DNA of 64,000 nt from Bifidobacterium bohemicum DSM 22767 (GTDB taxonomy: Bacteria; Actinomycetota; Actinomycetes; Actinomycetales; Bifidobacteriaceae). Where the stretch lies: assembly GCF_000741525.1 (NCBI RefSeq), contig NZ_JGYP01000002.1, positions 1 to 64,000 on the forward strand, in the 5' to 3' direction. Below are positions 8,568 through 19,522 of this stretch, one piece after another; positions within the stretch are counted from its first letter, which is position 1, and each line of letters opens with the position of its first letter. The notes under the pieces were generated by a model that was not told where the DNA came from, made no database searches, and saw only the letters and a program-made list of their open reading frames with translations. The translations under genes and the position numbers were made by a program.

Positions 8568-10796
8568 TCACCTCTGAATCGGTGACGAGCGGTGATGAAC
8601 ATTGATATCATTGGCCTTCCCGAAGTCACTGACCGCCGGGTTCCGATTACGACGATATATGACGTATGTCGTTTCCAGAGCGGCAGCGATTACCACAACC
8701 AAAAGAAGGAGGTACGATAACGGTGCCATACTACGATTGATGGCTGAAGCACTATCTACGGCAACGGTTTTTTCACTGGAGCATGGACTATATATCGGTT
8801 CAATCCGCCCTCTTGCGATGTCCGGGTCGGCACTGAAATCAGAAATCACACTGTCATTGCCAACAGTAACCCAAGCGGCGCAATGATTAGAACCGTTGCT
8901 GCCCTCATTCTTCGAGCCACCCTTAACATCATGGGAATCAACGGCTAAATCAGACGGAGTCGCCATACCCTCTTGAGTATTTGCGGCACTGGAAGACATT
9001 CTCATCGAATGGCGACCAGCAGCGATGCCGTTTGCGGGCGCCGCAATGCTCACGGACATCGGGGAGAAGACCCTGAACCGAATGTTGTTTCCATCGTTCG
9101 CAGACCCACTTTGTGTTTGCACCTGTTGATTGGTACCGGTTTTAGCGGACGATGCCTCACTTTTCGAGGTTCCGTTTGCTTTATGGGAATCGGTCGCTTT
9201 ACCGGAAGCAGCAGATTTACCCGAGCTACTCGCCTTACTGGAATCGGTAGATTTTGCGGAATCAGTCGATTTACCAGAATCATCGGTTGCGGCAGCTTTA
9301 TGTTTCATACTTACCGTAATTACTCGGTCAGTGGAACCGACCCGGCCAGACAATTCGGCGCCAGAGCACTTATCGAGAACATCCGTTGAAGGGTTAGAAA
9401 TGCAACCAACGAATTCCCAGCCCTCGCCTGGAGTGACTGTGAAAGAGTTTTCAGCAGCATTAGCGTCTATGACGCCCTGCTTACTGAACTTGTAGGCCGG
9501 CAATCCCTGCACAGCAATAATGCCGGGGGAAATCGCGCGACCCGTATCAGCATCGATGTACTCGAAACTCACCATGGCAGCAGCCTTCTCATAGGTGACG
9601 TTTTCTGTACGCGACGCCTTTGAAGAATCAAACAAATCGTTGATATTCTTAGTCATATACTGCTTTAGAGGAGTAACTTGATGCCAAGTTCCAGGCATAT
9701 TCGCCAACTGCGCAGAGTCAAGGTACGTCTTAGAACCCAAAGTCAAGGAAGAAACGCCCTGTAATCCGCCATCTGCGATTTGCGTGACGTTCTTGCCACT
9801 AAAGTTCCAATTCGAAAGATCCAAAGCACCGTTAACCGTCGAGTACACGAACATCTGATACATGTTGACTGCGGGGTTCATATATTCACCCCAGCCGCTC
9901 AGATTCAGGGCGCCAGAGAACTGACCATACGCAAACATATCGCCCATATCAGCGACGTTACGGGTGTCCCAACCACTCAAATTGACTGCACCTGAAGCAT
10001 GTACCCCTAGGAACATGCACGACATGGTCGTCACTTTGCCTGTATTCCAAGAACTCAAATTCAATGAATTAATTGACACGTCGTCTACAAAAACTTTAGA
10101 CATATCGACGACGTTACCAGTCTTCCAGTTATCCATGCCGGATATGGTCGCAAGTTTCGGATCACGGGCAAACGCTTCGGACAAAGTATTCAACTCGGAG
10201 ACGTCGATATTCTCCAAACCAGTCACCTGCACCAACTGATCCATGTAACCCAACGCGAATCTGTCGCTCGAGGCCAAAGTGATAGGCTGATCGACGGAAA
10301 TCGCCACGATCCTCTTCATGTAACCGGTCGGTCCATCACCATAATTTGTGCTGATCAGACCTTCCTTACCGCTGACGTGCCCTACGAGACCAACGCCGGG
10401 TTGATCAGCAACACACCAGCCTTGACCGGAAGCGACCGCGGTTACCCCGGCGCATACACCTGTCGCCGAAGCCGAATCCCCTTGGGATGAAATACGGGAA
10501 CCGGAATCAGAGCCAGACTCCGAAGCTTGAGTCTGCTTTTTGCCCGCAGTAGACTTGGCGTTGACATCGCTTGACGACGGTCCAAAGTCACCGTTTTTTG
10601 CCTGGTTTTTGACGCCTGTCGAACCTAAATCACCGCTTGTCGAATTCTTTACCAAAGTGTTGTCTGGATTAGTTGAGTTTCCCTCGTCCGCAGAGGCTGG
10701 AATCGATGCAAGCAAACCTGCCAGCAACGCCAGAGCTCCGACAGAGGCTAAAGCAGTGCAGGAATAACGCCACTTCTTTGATTGACAGCGTATCAT
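8568..10796 (-). CDS. BspA-like (DUF285 repeat) cell-surface protein
   Basis: Probable secreted, membrane-anchored surface protein, 742 residues. Residues 1-36 are a signal peptide (basic start, then ALASVGALALLAGLLASIPASA). A Ser/Gly/Asn-rich spacer follows, then at about 190-340 tandem DUF285/BspA-type repeats of the form NWKTGNVVDMSKVF, SSWNTGKVTTMSCMF and SGWDTRNVADMGDMF. About residues 400-505 resemble a MucBP-like domain (VSFEYIDADTGRAISPG). Next is a low-complexity Ser/Lys/Asp stretch (STDSAKSTDSSKASSSGK) and a C-terminal membrane helix (LLLLVVVIAAALETTYVIY) with a basic tail. No LPXTG motif is visible, so anchoring is by the membrane helix. DUF285 repeats often occur in host-associated adhesins; adhesion is inferred. 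AAGGA eight bases before the ATG supports the start. Confidence 0.82.
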   Translation of the reverse strand: MIRCQSKKWRYSCTALASVGALALLAGLLASIPASADEGNSTNPDNTLVKNSTSGDLGSTGVKNQAKNGDFGPSSSDVNAKSTAGKKQTQASESGSDSGSRISSQGDSASATGVCAGVTAVASGQGWCVADQPGVGLVGHVSGKEGLISTNYGDGPTGYMKRIVAISVDQPITLASSDRFALGYMDQLVQVTGLENIDVSELNTLSEAFARDPKLATISGMDNWKTGNVVDMSKVFVDDVSINSLNLSSWNTGKVTTMSCMFLGVHASGAVNLSGWDTRNVADMGDMFAYGQFSGALNLSGWGEYMNPAVNMYQMFVYSTVNGALDLSNWNFSGKNVTQIADGGLQGVSSLTLGSKTYLDSAQLANMPGTWHQVTPLKQYMTKNINDLFDSSKASRTENVTYEKAAAMVSFEYIDADTGRAISPGIIAVQGLPAYKFSKQGVIDANAAENSFTVTPGEGWEFVGCISNPSTDVLDKCSGAELSGRVGSTDRVITVSMKHKAAATDDSGKSTDSAKSTDSSKASSSGKSAASGKATDSHKANGTSKSEASSAKTGTNQQVQTQSGSANDGNNIRFRVFSPMSVSIAAPANGIAAGRHSMRMSSSAANTQEGMATPSDLAVDSHDVKGGSKNEGSNGSNHCAAWVTVGNDSVISDFSADPDIARGRIEPIYSPCSSEKTVAVDSASAINRSMAPLSYLLLLVVVIAAALETTYVIYRRNRNPAVSDFGKANDINVHHRSSPIQR

Positions 10797-11052
10797 TGAC
10801 CCATCCTTCCTAGTTTCTTACATTGTAGCATTTGCCAGGAACCAATGTCCCACATGCATTGCTACTAGTGGCGAAATAAACTTAATGAACAACCACCAGC
10901 AACTATTGTTGCCCGCCTGACCGATTTGAGTTGCAAATGGCGCACGCACCTTCCATTTTCCGAGACATTCCCTGAGGGCACAACGATATGTATCCCATGG
11001 ACGGCTTAGCCACTCGCCGACGCCATGCCTCCTCTATCCGCCGAAATCTCAT
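10797..11052. other. Intergenic region between groEL terminator and surface-protein gene
   Basis: Non-coding upstream region of the minus-strand surface-protein gene; it presumably holds its promoter. I see no ORF or RNA gene in it. Confidence 0.5.
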
Positions 11053-11100
11053 AAAAAACGTTGTCGACACATTCAAAGGAACGAATCGACAACGTTTTAT
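11053..11100 (-). terminator. groEL rho-independent terminator
   Basis: A perfect 13-bp stem (11055-11067 with 11086-11098) is followed on the minus strand by a run of six T residues, about 50 bases after the groEL stop codon. Confidence 0.88.
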
Positions 11101-11148
11101 AGACTTACGGCACGTACAGCACCGTTGTTATCAGCTATCAGCTAATGA

Positions 11149-12852
<1,704 letters not shown>

Positions 12853-12879
12853 TTATCACTCTCAGGTCTAGAGTGCTAA
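12853..12879. promoter_or_regulatory. CIRCE operator (groEL-proximal copy)
   Basis: TTATCACTC, nine bases, then GAGTGCTAA: the HrcA-binding CIRCE consensus TTAGCACTC-N9-GAGTGCTAA with one change in the left arm. It lies 75 bases upstream of the groEL start. Confidence 0.9.
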
Positions 12880-12887
12880 ATACCAGA

Positions 12888-12914
12888 TTAGCACTCTGAC
12901 GGCGAGAGTGCCAA
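12888..12914. promoter_or_regulatory. CIRCE operator (groEL-distal copy)
   Basis: TTAGCACTC, nine bases, then GAGTGCCAA: a CIRCE element with one change in the right arm, eight bases beyond the first copy. Together they form a tandem HrcA operator for groEL. Confidence 0.92.
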
Positions 12915-12952
12915 AAACTCGTAAATTGCGCTGATGGCTTGAAAGTTCCAAA

Positions 12953-12981
12953 ACAAAAAGGTTCACTCAATAGAGTGAACC
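12953..12981 (-). terminator. Terminator of the 70-residue cold-shock gene
   Basis: A 9-bp perfect stem (12960-12968 with 12973-12981, AATA loop) is followed on the minus strand by five T residues. It lies 40 bases after the cold-shock gene stop and separates it from the groEL promoter. Confidence 0.85.
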
Positions 12982-13021
12982 CCTCGCAACGATATCGCGC
13001 ACAAGACGCGAACAGAATCTC

Positions 13022-13225
13022 TCAGAGCTTCGTCACAGTCGTGGCTTGCAGACCCTTGGGACCCTGCTCGAACTCATATTCGACCTTGTCGCCATCATCA
13101 AGCTTCTTGAAGCCATCGCTCTGAATCACCGAATAATGAACGAACACATCTTCACTCCCGTCATCGGGGCTGATGAATCCATAGCCTTTACCGGCGTTAA
13201 AGAATTTCACGGTACCTTGTGCCAT
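13022..13225 (-). CDS. Cold-shock protein CspA family
   Basis: Small nucleic-acid chaperone, 67 residues, essentially one cold-shock domain. It starts [18 protein letters not shown] and carries both RNA-binding motifs (KGYGFI and DVFVHYS). The frame is open three codons further upstream (MVIMAQG), but the family start is MAQG. It has its own terminator at 12953-12981. It is one of two cold-shock genes in the window, and the more canonical of them. Confidence 0.95.
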   Translation of the reverse strand: MAQGTVKFFNAGKGYGFISPDDGSEDVFVHYSVIQSDGFKKLDDGDKVEYEFEQGPKGLQATTVTKL

Positions 13226-13356
13226 AATAACCATTCTCTCTGTTAGCTATGTGAAGTCATATGAGGAATCCGGCCAATTCCGGATACCACACCACACAAC
13301 TTATTACCATTATAAGCTTGACCACAGTCAAACGGAATACAACACGCCGACAAAGT

Positions 13357-13387
13357 CAAAAACTTCCGACCGATTCAGTACCGGAAG
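13357..13387 (-). terminator. Terminator of the LytR_C gene
   Basis: Stem CTTCCG (13363-13368) pairs with CGGAAG (13382-13387), followed on the minus strand by TTTTTG. It lies directly after the LytR_C-protein stop codon. Confidence 0.65.
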
Positions 13388-13396
13388 AAATGGAAC

Positions 13397-14032
13397 TCAA
13401 TTCTTAAGCACGACAACAATCGGGTGCGCAATGCCGGTCTGCTGCTCGACCTTGCCGATGCCAAGGCTGGTGGCTATATCCTGAGCGGTGGCCTTGTCGG
13501 CCTCGCCCCCGTACCACACGACGCTTTCATCGGGAACCTGGCCGGAAGGATTATCGGCCGAAACGTTCGTGTAACCCGCCTGGTTCAGTTGCGTTTTCTT
13601 TTCAGCGGCATACCCATTGATACCTGAAGCGTTGACGACCTGTACATCCGTCTGCTTATTGACGGTCGCAACAGGTGTCTGTTGCTGGGTCTGGTTGGAA
13701 TCAGCCGACGCGTCGTTCTTGTCGGTGCCCTTCTCGTTGCCTCCCTTCTCTTTCTTGGCAGAATCCTTCTTTTCAGATTTAGGCTCTTCCCTCTTCCTAG
13801 CAACCGTCTGCGATGACGCTTCAGGCCGGACAAACACCTTCGAGAGCTCACCAGAATAGAATCCCCACACAAGCAAACCCGCCAGAACGGACACGATCAA
13901 AAGCACAATGAAAGGAATCGCCTGACGCAACAGCGAGGGGGAACCACGATGTACTCCAATAGGCCCCTCAGGAGGATTATCAAAGATGTCTTCCTGAGAA
14001 AAATCACCTAAATCTCGCTTATTCTGTGTCAT
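13397..14032 (-). CDS. LytR C-terminal-domain membrane protein
   Basis: A 211-residue membrane-anchored protein of unknown function. A cytoplasmic N-terminus precedes one membrane segment ([20 protein letters not shown], about 37-58). A charged Lys/Glu and Gln/Thr-rich linker follows, and a C-terminal LytR_C domain (about 130-210; [15 protein letters not shown] through [16 protein letters not shown]). LytR_C domains occur on actinobacterial envelope proteins, often without the LytR-CpsA-Psr catalytic domain, as here. The ATG at 14032 is preceded by GGAGAGGAA; the open frame continues 19 codons upstream without a comparable site. It is divergent from ung. Confidence 0.85.
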   Translation of the reverse strand: MTQNKRDLGDFSQEDIFDNPPEGPIGVHRGSPSLLRQAIPFIVLLIVSVLAGLLVWGFYSGELSKVFVRPEASSQTVARKREEPKSEKKDSAKKEKGGNEKGTDKNDASADSNQTQQQTPVATVNKQTDVQVVNASGINGYAAEKKTQLNQAGYTNVSADNPSGQVPDESVVWYGGEADKATAQDIATSLGIGKVEQQTGIAHPIVVVLKN

Positions 14033-14149
14033 GCCGGTTCCTCTCCTGACGATTGCCGCCACACAATCGATTGCTTCGATTGTATGCAATACTATGATAA
14101 CAAAATGTCTAAACCTATTACATATAGGCCAGAACTTAAGGTAACAACC

Positions 14150-14899
14150 ATGAACACAACGACAGTCAAACCATTGAAGGAACTCATCGACCCGGGCTGG
14201 GCCCGAGCGTTATCCGCCGTGGAGCCGGACATTCACCGCATGGGCGACTTTCTACGGGCCGAGCATCGCGCAGGGCGACAATATCTGCCAGCCAGTCACA
14301 ACATTCTCCGGGCTTTCACCATACCTTTCGCCTCCATCAAGGTCCTTATTGTCGGACAGGACCCTTATCCGACCCCGGGGCATCCCGTCGGCCTCAGCTT
14401 CTGCGTGGCCAAGGACGTGCAGCCGGTGCCACGCAGCCTACAGAACATCTATCAGGAGCTGCATGACGATCTCGGTGTGCCGATTCCCAGCAACGGAGAC
14501 CTCACTCCTTGGTGCAGCCAAGGTGTCATGCTGCTCAACCGCTGCCTGACCGTTGGAGTCGGCCGACCGAACAGCCATCAGGGCAAGGGCTGGGAAAAAG
14601 TCACGGACGCGGCCATTTCGGCCCTGAACGACCGCAGGGACGCCAGTGGACGACCACTGCCGCTGGTGGCCATTCTTTGGGGTCGCAACGCACAAAGTCT
14701 GGAGCCGAGATTGGGCAATGCCTTCATCATCAAATCGCCGCATCCTAGTCCCCTTTCCGCTTCTCGTGGATTCTTCGGTTCCCGTCCCTTCTCAAGGACC
14801 AACGAGGCGTTGAGGCGCATGGGGACAGACCCGATCAACTGGACGCTGGAAGCAAATTCGACGGCACCGGACACTACAATGCCTTTAGAGCAACGATAA
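14150..14899 (+). CDS. ung: Uracil-DNA glycosylase (family 1)
   Basis: Base-excision-repair enzyme that removes uracil from DNA, 249 residues. The water-activating motif [17 protein letters not shown] contains the catalytic Asp and Tyr, the uracil-binding block is [12 protein letters not shown], and the DNA-intercalating loop is [20 protein letters not shown]. The start at 14150 is favoured by AAGG eight bases upstream and the family N-terminus; the frame is open 22 codons further upstream. It stands 28 bases before the MoxR gene and may be part of that transcript. Confidence 0.96.
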   Translation: MNTTTVKPLKELIDPGWARALSAVEPDIHRMGDFLRAEHRAGRQYLPASHNILRAFTIPFASIKVLIVGQDPYPTPGHPVGLSFCVAKDVQPVPRSLQNIYQELHDDLGVPIPSNGDLTPWCSQGVMLLNRCLTVGVGRPNSHQGKGWEKVTDAAISALNDRRDASGRPLPLVAILWGRNAQSLEPRLGNAFIIKSPHPSPLSASRGFFGSRPFSRTNEALRRMGTDPINWTLEANSTAPDTTMPLEQR

Positions 14900-14927
14900 C
14901 AGCAAACCACCAACAAGAACGAAGCTT

Positions 14928-15974
14928 ATGACGAACCTACCCCTTCCACCACAGGCCCCACAACAGGCCGCAACATCCGCAGGAGCACCACTGAGCGATG
15001 CCGGACGAGCCAAGGTCCTGACAGACCGAATTCGAGCCCGATTCGGGGCAACGCTCATCGGACAGGACATGCTACGCGAGGCACTGATCACCACAATGAT
15101 TGCAGGCGGTCATATTCTCATAGAATCCGTGCCTGGATTGGCAAAAACAACTGCGGCACAGACGCTGGCGACCTCCGTTTCAGGCAGTTTCAAAAGGATT
15201 CAATGCACATCGGATCTGATGCCGTCCGATCTTGTCGGCACACAGGTCTTTGACTTCGCCCATCAGCGTTTTACCACGCAAATCGGTCCGATTCATGCAA
15301 ATTTTGTGTTGCTTGACGAAATCAACCGCTCGAACGCCAAAACCCAATCGGCCACGCTTGAAGCCATGGCCGAAGGAGCCACCACCATCGGCGGACAACG
15401 CATCGCGCTTCCCAAACCTTTTATGGTGATAGCTACACAGAACCCGATCGAGCAGGAGGGCACATTCCCGCTTCCCGAGGCACAGATGGACCGGTTCATG
15501 CTCAAGGCGGTGATGACGTATCCTTCCGCGGAAGAAGAGCAGCGCATGCTCGCACTGTTGTCCAGACGAGGTACCGATGCCATCGATCCGTCAACCATGG
15601 GGCAAGGAAGAATTTCGATCGCGGACGTGGAATTCCTGCGCGACGCGGCCAGACGTGTACACGTCTCGGACTCGATCATGAACTACGCCGTCGATCTGGT
15701 CGCAACCTCACGTGGGGCCGGTCGTCGACCGCTTCCGGCTCTGGCTTCACAGGTGAGGCTCGGCGCCAGCCCGCGTGCCTCGATCTCTTTGATTCGCATC
15801 GGTCAGGCACAGGCGTTGATCAACGGCCGTGACTATGTGATTCCCGAGGACGTGAAGGCTTTTGTGCACGAAGTGCTGCGTCACCGCATTCTGTTGACCT
15901 TCGAGGCCCAGGCCGACGGCGTAACGGCCGACCAGATAATCGACTCCATCGTTCAGACGGTTCCGGTGCCATGA
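14928..15974 (+). CDS. MoxR-family AAA+ ATPase
   Basis: First gene of a six-gene overlapped cluster. MoxR ATPases are AAA+ chaperone-like proteins acting with von Willebrand A (VWA) partner proteins. The 348-residue product has Walker A ESVPGLAKT (VPGLAKT replaces the classic GxxGxGKT, as is normal for MoxR), Walker B FVLLDEINRS, sensor 1 VIATQNPIEQEGTFPLPEAQ, and the C-terminal lid ending with YVIPEDVKAFVHEVLRHRI. Its stop overlaps the start of the DUF58 gene by four bases (ATGA), so translation is coupled. Confidence 0.95.
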   Translation: MTNLPLPPQAPQQAATSAGAPLSDAGRAKVLTDRIRARFGATLIGQDMLREALITTMIAGGHILIESVPGLAKTTAAQTLATSVSGSFKRIQCTSDLMPSDLVGTQVFDFAHQRFTTQIGPIHANFVLLDEINRSNAKTQSATLEAMAEGATTIGGQRIALPKPFMVIATQNPIEQEGTFPLPEAQMDRFMLKAVMTYPSAEEEQRMLALLSRRGTDAIDPSTMGQGRISIADVEFLRDAARRVHVSDSIMNYAVDLVATSRGAGRRPLPALASQVRLGASPRASISLIRIGQAQALINGRDYVIPEDVKAFVHEVLRHRILLTFEAQADGVTADQIIDSIVQTVPVP

Positions 15975-16897
15975 GTTCTTCCACAACCGGCGCCGCAGCG
16001 GTTCGCAGGAAGATCGAGTCGCTTTCGACAATGCTGAATCTGCCGACCGCACGGCGTGCGCTCGGTCTGATGGAGGGCGAACACCGCACCGCACGGCGCG
16101 GCGGTGACGACGACCCAATGAGCATCCGGGATTACACCGCAGAGGACGAATCACGACTGATTGATTGGAAAGCCAGTGCCCGTAACGGCAGACCTATGGT
16201 GCTTGAACGCGAACATCTTTCGACATCCCGCATTTATCTGATGCTGAATGTCGGAGTATCAATGAACGGAACATGCGAAAACGGAGAGACCGCAGGTGAA
16301 GTAGCGGCCAATGCCTTGTGCACGTTCGCCGCTCTGAGCGCAAGACGACACGATGAGATCCATTTGGTCTTCGCCGATGGCGTAACCATTGCCTCAAAGC
16401 CGTTCAGAGGCGGGTTGGGAACCTTCGAGCGAGAGTTGGACGGCAGACTAGACCAGGGCTTCACCGGCTCCGACAACATCGCGGCGCTTTTCGACTACGC
16501 AAAAACGTTGAATGACCACGGGTCAATCGTCGTGATCGCGACCGAGGAACACGAGCTGGACTCTGTCGAACCCACTGCAATACGGCGTGTCGCAGCTGAT
16601 CACCCACTGGTGGTGGTCAGCGTGTCCACGCTCAATCCTTTCCGTCGCCACCACCTCGGAGCCGTGACGGACGGGTCGAGCGGGAGACGTGTCCCGGCGT
16701 TCCTTATCAACGAACAATCAGCAACGGCACACGACGCCCATCGGGAATATCTGGCCAGGCGACTGGAAGGCGAGTTGAAACGAAACGGTGCCAGACTCAT
16801 CCGTGCAGGTTCCAGTCAGGCCATGCTATCGAGCTTCGTAACTACTCTTTCCAAGGCTTCAAACTGGGGCGGAACAGGTCTGGAGCGGAACGCATGA
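15971..16897 (+). CDS. DUF58 domain protein
   Basis: A 308-residue protein with the DUF58 signature SIRDYTAEDESRLIDWKASA near residue 45, followed by a VWA-like fold (LMLNVGVSMNG, a degenerate metal-site motif). DUF58 proteins are standard partners of MoxR ATPases. There is no obvious membrane segment, which is unusual for larger DUF58 proteins but matches the short subtype. It overlaps both neighbours by four bases. Confidence 0.9.
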   Translation: MSSSTTGAAAVRRKIESLSTMLNLPTARRALGLMEGEHRTARRGGDDDPMSIRDYTAEDESRLIDWKASARNGRPMVLEREHLSTSRIYLMLNVGVSMNGTCENGETAGEVAANALCTFAALSARRHDEIHLVFADGVTIASKPFRGGLGTFERELDGRLDQGFTGSDNIAALFDYAKTLNDHGSIVVIATEEHELDSVEPTAIRRVAADHPLVVVSVSTLNPFRRHHLGAVTDGSSGRRVPAFLINEQSATAHDAHREYLARRLEGELKRNGARLIRAGSSQAMLSSFVTTLSKASNWGGTGLERNA

Positions 16898-17436
16898 ACC
16901 TAACCAGTCTCCAAACAAGGTCCATCATGGCTCAGCCGGAACAGCCAATGGGAACCCTCCCCGTTCCGACCGTGCTCATCGCTTTGCTCATTGTCTCAGT
17001 CGCCTTGACGTTGGCAATGATTGTTCTGACCATTTTCCTCTCACGCCCCCGAAAGCGGCGTGAATCTTATTCGCACGGCATGCACACGGACATTAACGCA
17101 AGGCATGAGTGGCTCGAACGCGTGCAACGCACCGTCGACCGTTTTTCTCAAGGGGTTATCACACGCGACGAGGCCTTTGCCGAACTTGCCCGCACGGCGC
17201 GAGACTACGCCGGCGAACGAACCGGCAAAGATTTAAGCACTCGTACGCTTACCGACCTGAATCGGGGGGATGGAGCCGACGGCGACACAAAGGCACTGGC
17301 ACTGCTCCGGCAAACGATCTCCGCGCTCTACCCTCCTGAATTCGCCGACGTCACACGGAATATGCAGGCCCGGGACACTACGGTTGCGGAGGCCGGAGAG
17401 TGGGTTTCGAAGCTGATTGAAAGGTGGCGACGATGA
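16894..17436 (+). CDS. Single-pass membrane protein of the MoxR cluster
   Basis: A 180-residue protein with one N-terminal membrane helix (VLIALLIVSVALTLAMIVLTIFL, about 28-50), a short basic stretch and a soluble domain ending VSKLIERWRR. Its place between DUF58 and the first VWA gene is where DUF4381-like proteins sit in Bat-type operons, but the sequence is too divergent for me to assign that family. A second ATG lies 12 codons in. It overlaps both neighbours by four bases. Confidence 0.75.
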   Translation: MNLTSLQTRSIMAQPEQPMGTLPVPTVLIALLIVSVALTLAMIVLTIFLSRPRKRRESYSHGMHTDINARHEWLERVQRTVDRFSQGVITRDEAFAELARTARDYAGERTGKDLSTRTLTDLNRGDGADGDTKALALLRQTISALYPPEFADVTRNMQARDTTVAEAGEWVSKLIERWRR

Positions 17437-18479
17437 CATTGACATGGCATTGGCCATGGGCCGGTTTGGCGGCGCTGGCCGTTACGCTGGCAATCGTTGC
17501 GCTCTGCATGTTCTTAAGCGCACGTGGCGGAACCCAACGCCACGGATTGCCCGTCTATGGTCTAGACTCCGACCTGAACACCGAACAAATAGACGAAAGT
17601 CTCCACCGTTTCCGGGTCTACAACAGATTCGCCACAACGCTACTTGTCCTGGCGCTGATCACGGCGATGACCTTGGTGGCACGCCCCTCGGTCGTCGATG
17701 AGAACGACGAGAGAACCAATCCGCGAGACATCGTTCTGTGTTTGGACGTCTCCGCATCAATGCTCGCCTACGACCACGAGGTGCTCAGCACTTATCAGCA
17801 GCTCATATCCGGATTCAAGGGGGAACGCATTGCGTTGAGCCTGTTCAACTCGACTTCTCGCACTCTTTTCCCTTTGACGGACGACTACGACCTAGCATCA
17901 GGCCAACTGAAGAAAGCCAGTGAAATCCTGCGCAAGGTTTCAACTCAGGATCGCATCGACAAACTCAGCGATCGGACGGCTCAGGATTTTACCGATCTGA
18001 TCGAGGGCACGCAGAATCGAACCGACAAAACTAGCCTGATTGGCGACGGCTTAGTCAGCTGTGCCGCAATGCTCCCCGGATTCATATATGGCAAACCCTC
18101 TAAACCCGGCAAGGCCTCGATCATGCTGGCAACGGACAATGTCTCGGGAACATCCAGTTACACACTTGGATCGGCTCTGGACCTCACCAGCAAGGCGAAT
18201 ATCAGCGTGGACGGCCTATACGACGGACCCATGGGCTCAGAAAACGATAAGACCACAATCGAAATGCGCCAAGAAATCGAAAAGCACGGCGGCACATATT
18301 CTTCGGCCCATTCAGGCCAGTCCGTCGACAAAATGATGCGCTCCCTTGAAAAACGAAAGTCGGAGCAGGACGAGCACAATCGCCTGTCATCATTGATCGA
18401 CGCTCCCGGATGGTTTACGTTGATCGCAGCTGCGTTCCTAGGGCTTTGGATCGCCGTGGCATGGAGGATTCAACGATGA
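17433..18479 (+). CDS. VWA-domain membrane protein (BatA-like)
   Basis: A 348-residue protein with two N-terminal membrane helices (LAALAVTLAIVALCMFL and TTLLVLALITAMTLVA), an extracytoplasmic VWA domain with the metal-site motif DVSASM near residue 106, and a C-terminal helix (LIAAAFLGLWIAVAW). This is the BatA/BatB topology of MoxR-associated VWA proteins. The start at 17433 forms an ATGA overlap with the preceding gene and has AAAGGTGG five bases upstream, so it is preferred to the GTG at 17424. The product probably works with MoxR in envelope protein assembly or stress tolerance (inference). Confidence 0.88.
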   Translation: MTLTWHWPWAGLAALAVTLAIVALCMFLSARGGTQRHGLPVYGLDSDLNTEQIDESLHRFRVYNRFATTLLVLALITAMTLVARPSVVDENDERTNPRDIVLCLDVSASMLAYDHEVLSTYQQLISGFKGERIALSLFNSTSRTLFPLTDDYDLASGQLKKASEILRKVSTQDRIDKLSDRTAQDFTDLIEGTQNRTDKTSLIGDGLVSCAAMLPGFIYGKPSKPGKASIMLATDNVSGTSSYTLGSALDLTSKANISVDGLYDGPMGSENDKTTIEMRQEIEKHGGTYSSAHSGQSVDKMMRSLEKRKSEQDEHNRLSSLIDAPGWFTLIAAAFLGLWIAVAWRIQR

Positions 18480-19522
18480 AGACATTACGATTATCCCCTG
18501 CACTGGGCTGGCCGGCAGGCATGGCTCTGGCATTCGTCATGACGATTTTGGCCGCGGCGATCGTCATCGTTCACATCCGTCGGGCACAAGGAGTCAACGG
18601 TACCGACGAAACACTCATCTCTTGTATACGTCGTTCGGTATGTTGCCTCATCATAGCGGTAATGGCTTTGACGCCGAGTGTCGCGGAGATGACCACTTCA
18701 AAAGCCGTGAACGCGACCGACGTGGTCGTAGCCACCGACGTAACGGGTTCCATGGCGGTCGCCGATGCGCAGTATGGTTCCGATACGGTCATAACCAGAA
18801 TCGATGCCGCGAAAAAAGCCGTGAACGACCTTACGGAAATATATAGTGGCTCCAGTTTTGCAGCGGTCAGCTTCGGTGCCGGCGGGCGACTTGACGTTCC
18901 GTTGACCCCCGATATCGGCGCGATACGCAACTGGTCCCAGGCTTTGGTGCCCGAGCCCACCAAGGTGTCTTCGGGCTCAAATCTTGACGCCCCGCTTGAC
19001 GCATTGCTACGCGAGCTCAAAGCAATTCGAACGGCACACCCTCAAGACACCATCGTCCTGTATATCATCACCGACGGGGAGCAGACCGCTCGTGAAACAC
19101 GACGCACTTTTTCATCTCTGCGGCAATACCTTAACGATGCCTTCACCATCGGAGTGGGTTCGGACAAGGGAGGCACCATTCCGGAATCGGGCGCCGGGAC
19201 AAATGCGCAGGACGAAAACACCTCCAACGAAAGCAAATGGGTGATTGATCCGAGTACTGGACAACCCGGCATCTCAAGAATGGACAAGAAAAACCTGACC
19301 GAGATAGCCGATGAAATGGGTGGCAAAGCGCTCATTGTAAATGCTTCTGAAACGTTGAAGACATCCGATCTGGCTAAGGCTTCAAAACGCTGGCGAGTAG
19401 CCAACGGGCCACGTTCCCGCGAACGTGTCGCTCCTGTAGTCTGGCCGTTGGCAATCGTATTGGTTGCCTTACTGGCATGGGAACTGGGCGCGTGGATTGT
19501 GATGGACAGGAGACTTCTGTGA
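18476..19522 (+). CDS. VWA-domain membrane protein (BatB-like)
   Basis: A second VWA protein, 348 residues. It has two N-terminal membrane helices (MALAFVMTILAAAIVIVHI and CCLIIAVMALTPSVA), a VWA domain with DVTGSM (Thr-Gly-Ser in place of Ser-x-Ser at the metal site) and VLYIITDGEQTARE, and a C-terminal helix (WPLAIVLVALLAWELGAWIV). GGAGG seven bases before the ATG and an ATGA overlap with the first VWA gene fix the start 22 codons inside the longest open frame. Confidence 0.88.
   Translation: MKTLRLSPALGWPAGMALAFVMTILAAAIVIVHIRRAQGVNGTDETLISCIRRSVCCLIIAVMALTPSVAEMTTSKAVNATDVVVATDVTGSMAVADAQYGSDTVITRIDAAKKAVNDLTEIYSGSSFAAVSFGAGGRLDVPLTPDIGAIRNWSQALVPEPTKVSSGSNLDAPLDALLRELKAIRTAHPQDTIVLYIITDGEQTARETRRTFSSLRQYLNDAFTIGVGSDKGGTIPESGAGTNAQDENTSNESKWVIDPSTGQPGISRMDKKNLTEIADEMGGKALIVNASETLKTSDLAKASKRWRVANGPRSRERVAPVVWPLAIVLVALLAWELGAWIVMDRRLL

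Noticed and set aside
8338..8577. 79-codon plus-strand frame through the 16-bp hairpin
   Set aside because: No ribosome-binding site or homology; the hairpin explains the sequence better.
10617..10796. LPXTG-type sorting or lipoprotein signal on the surface protein
   Set aside because: No LPXTG motif at the C-terminus and no lipobox cysteine at the signal-peptide end; a membrane helix is the visible anchor.
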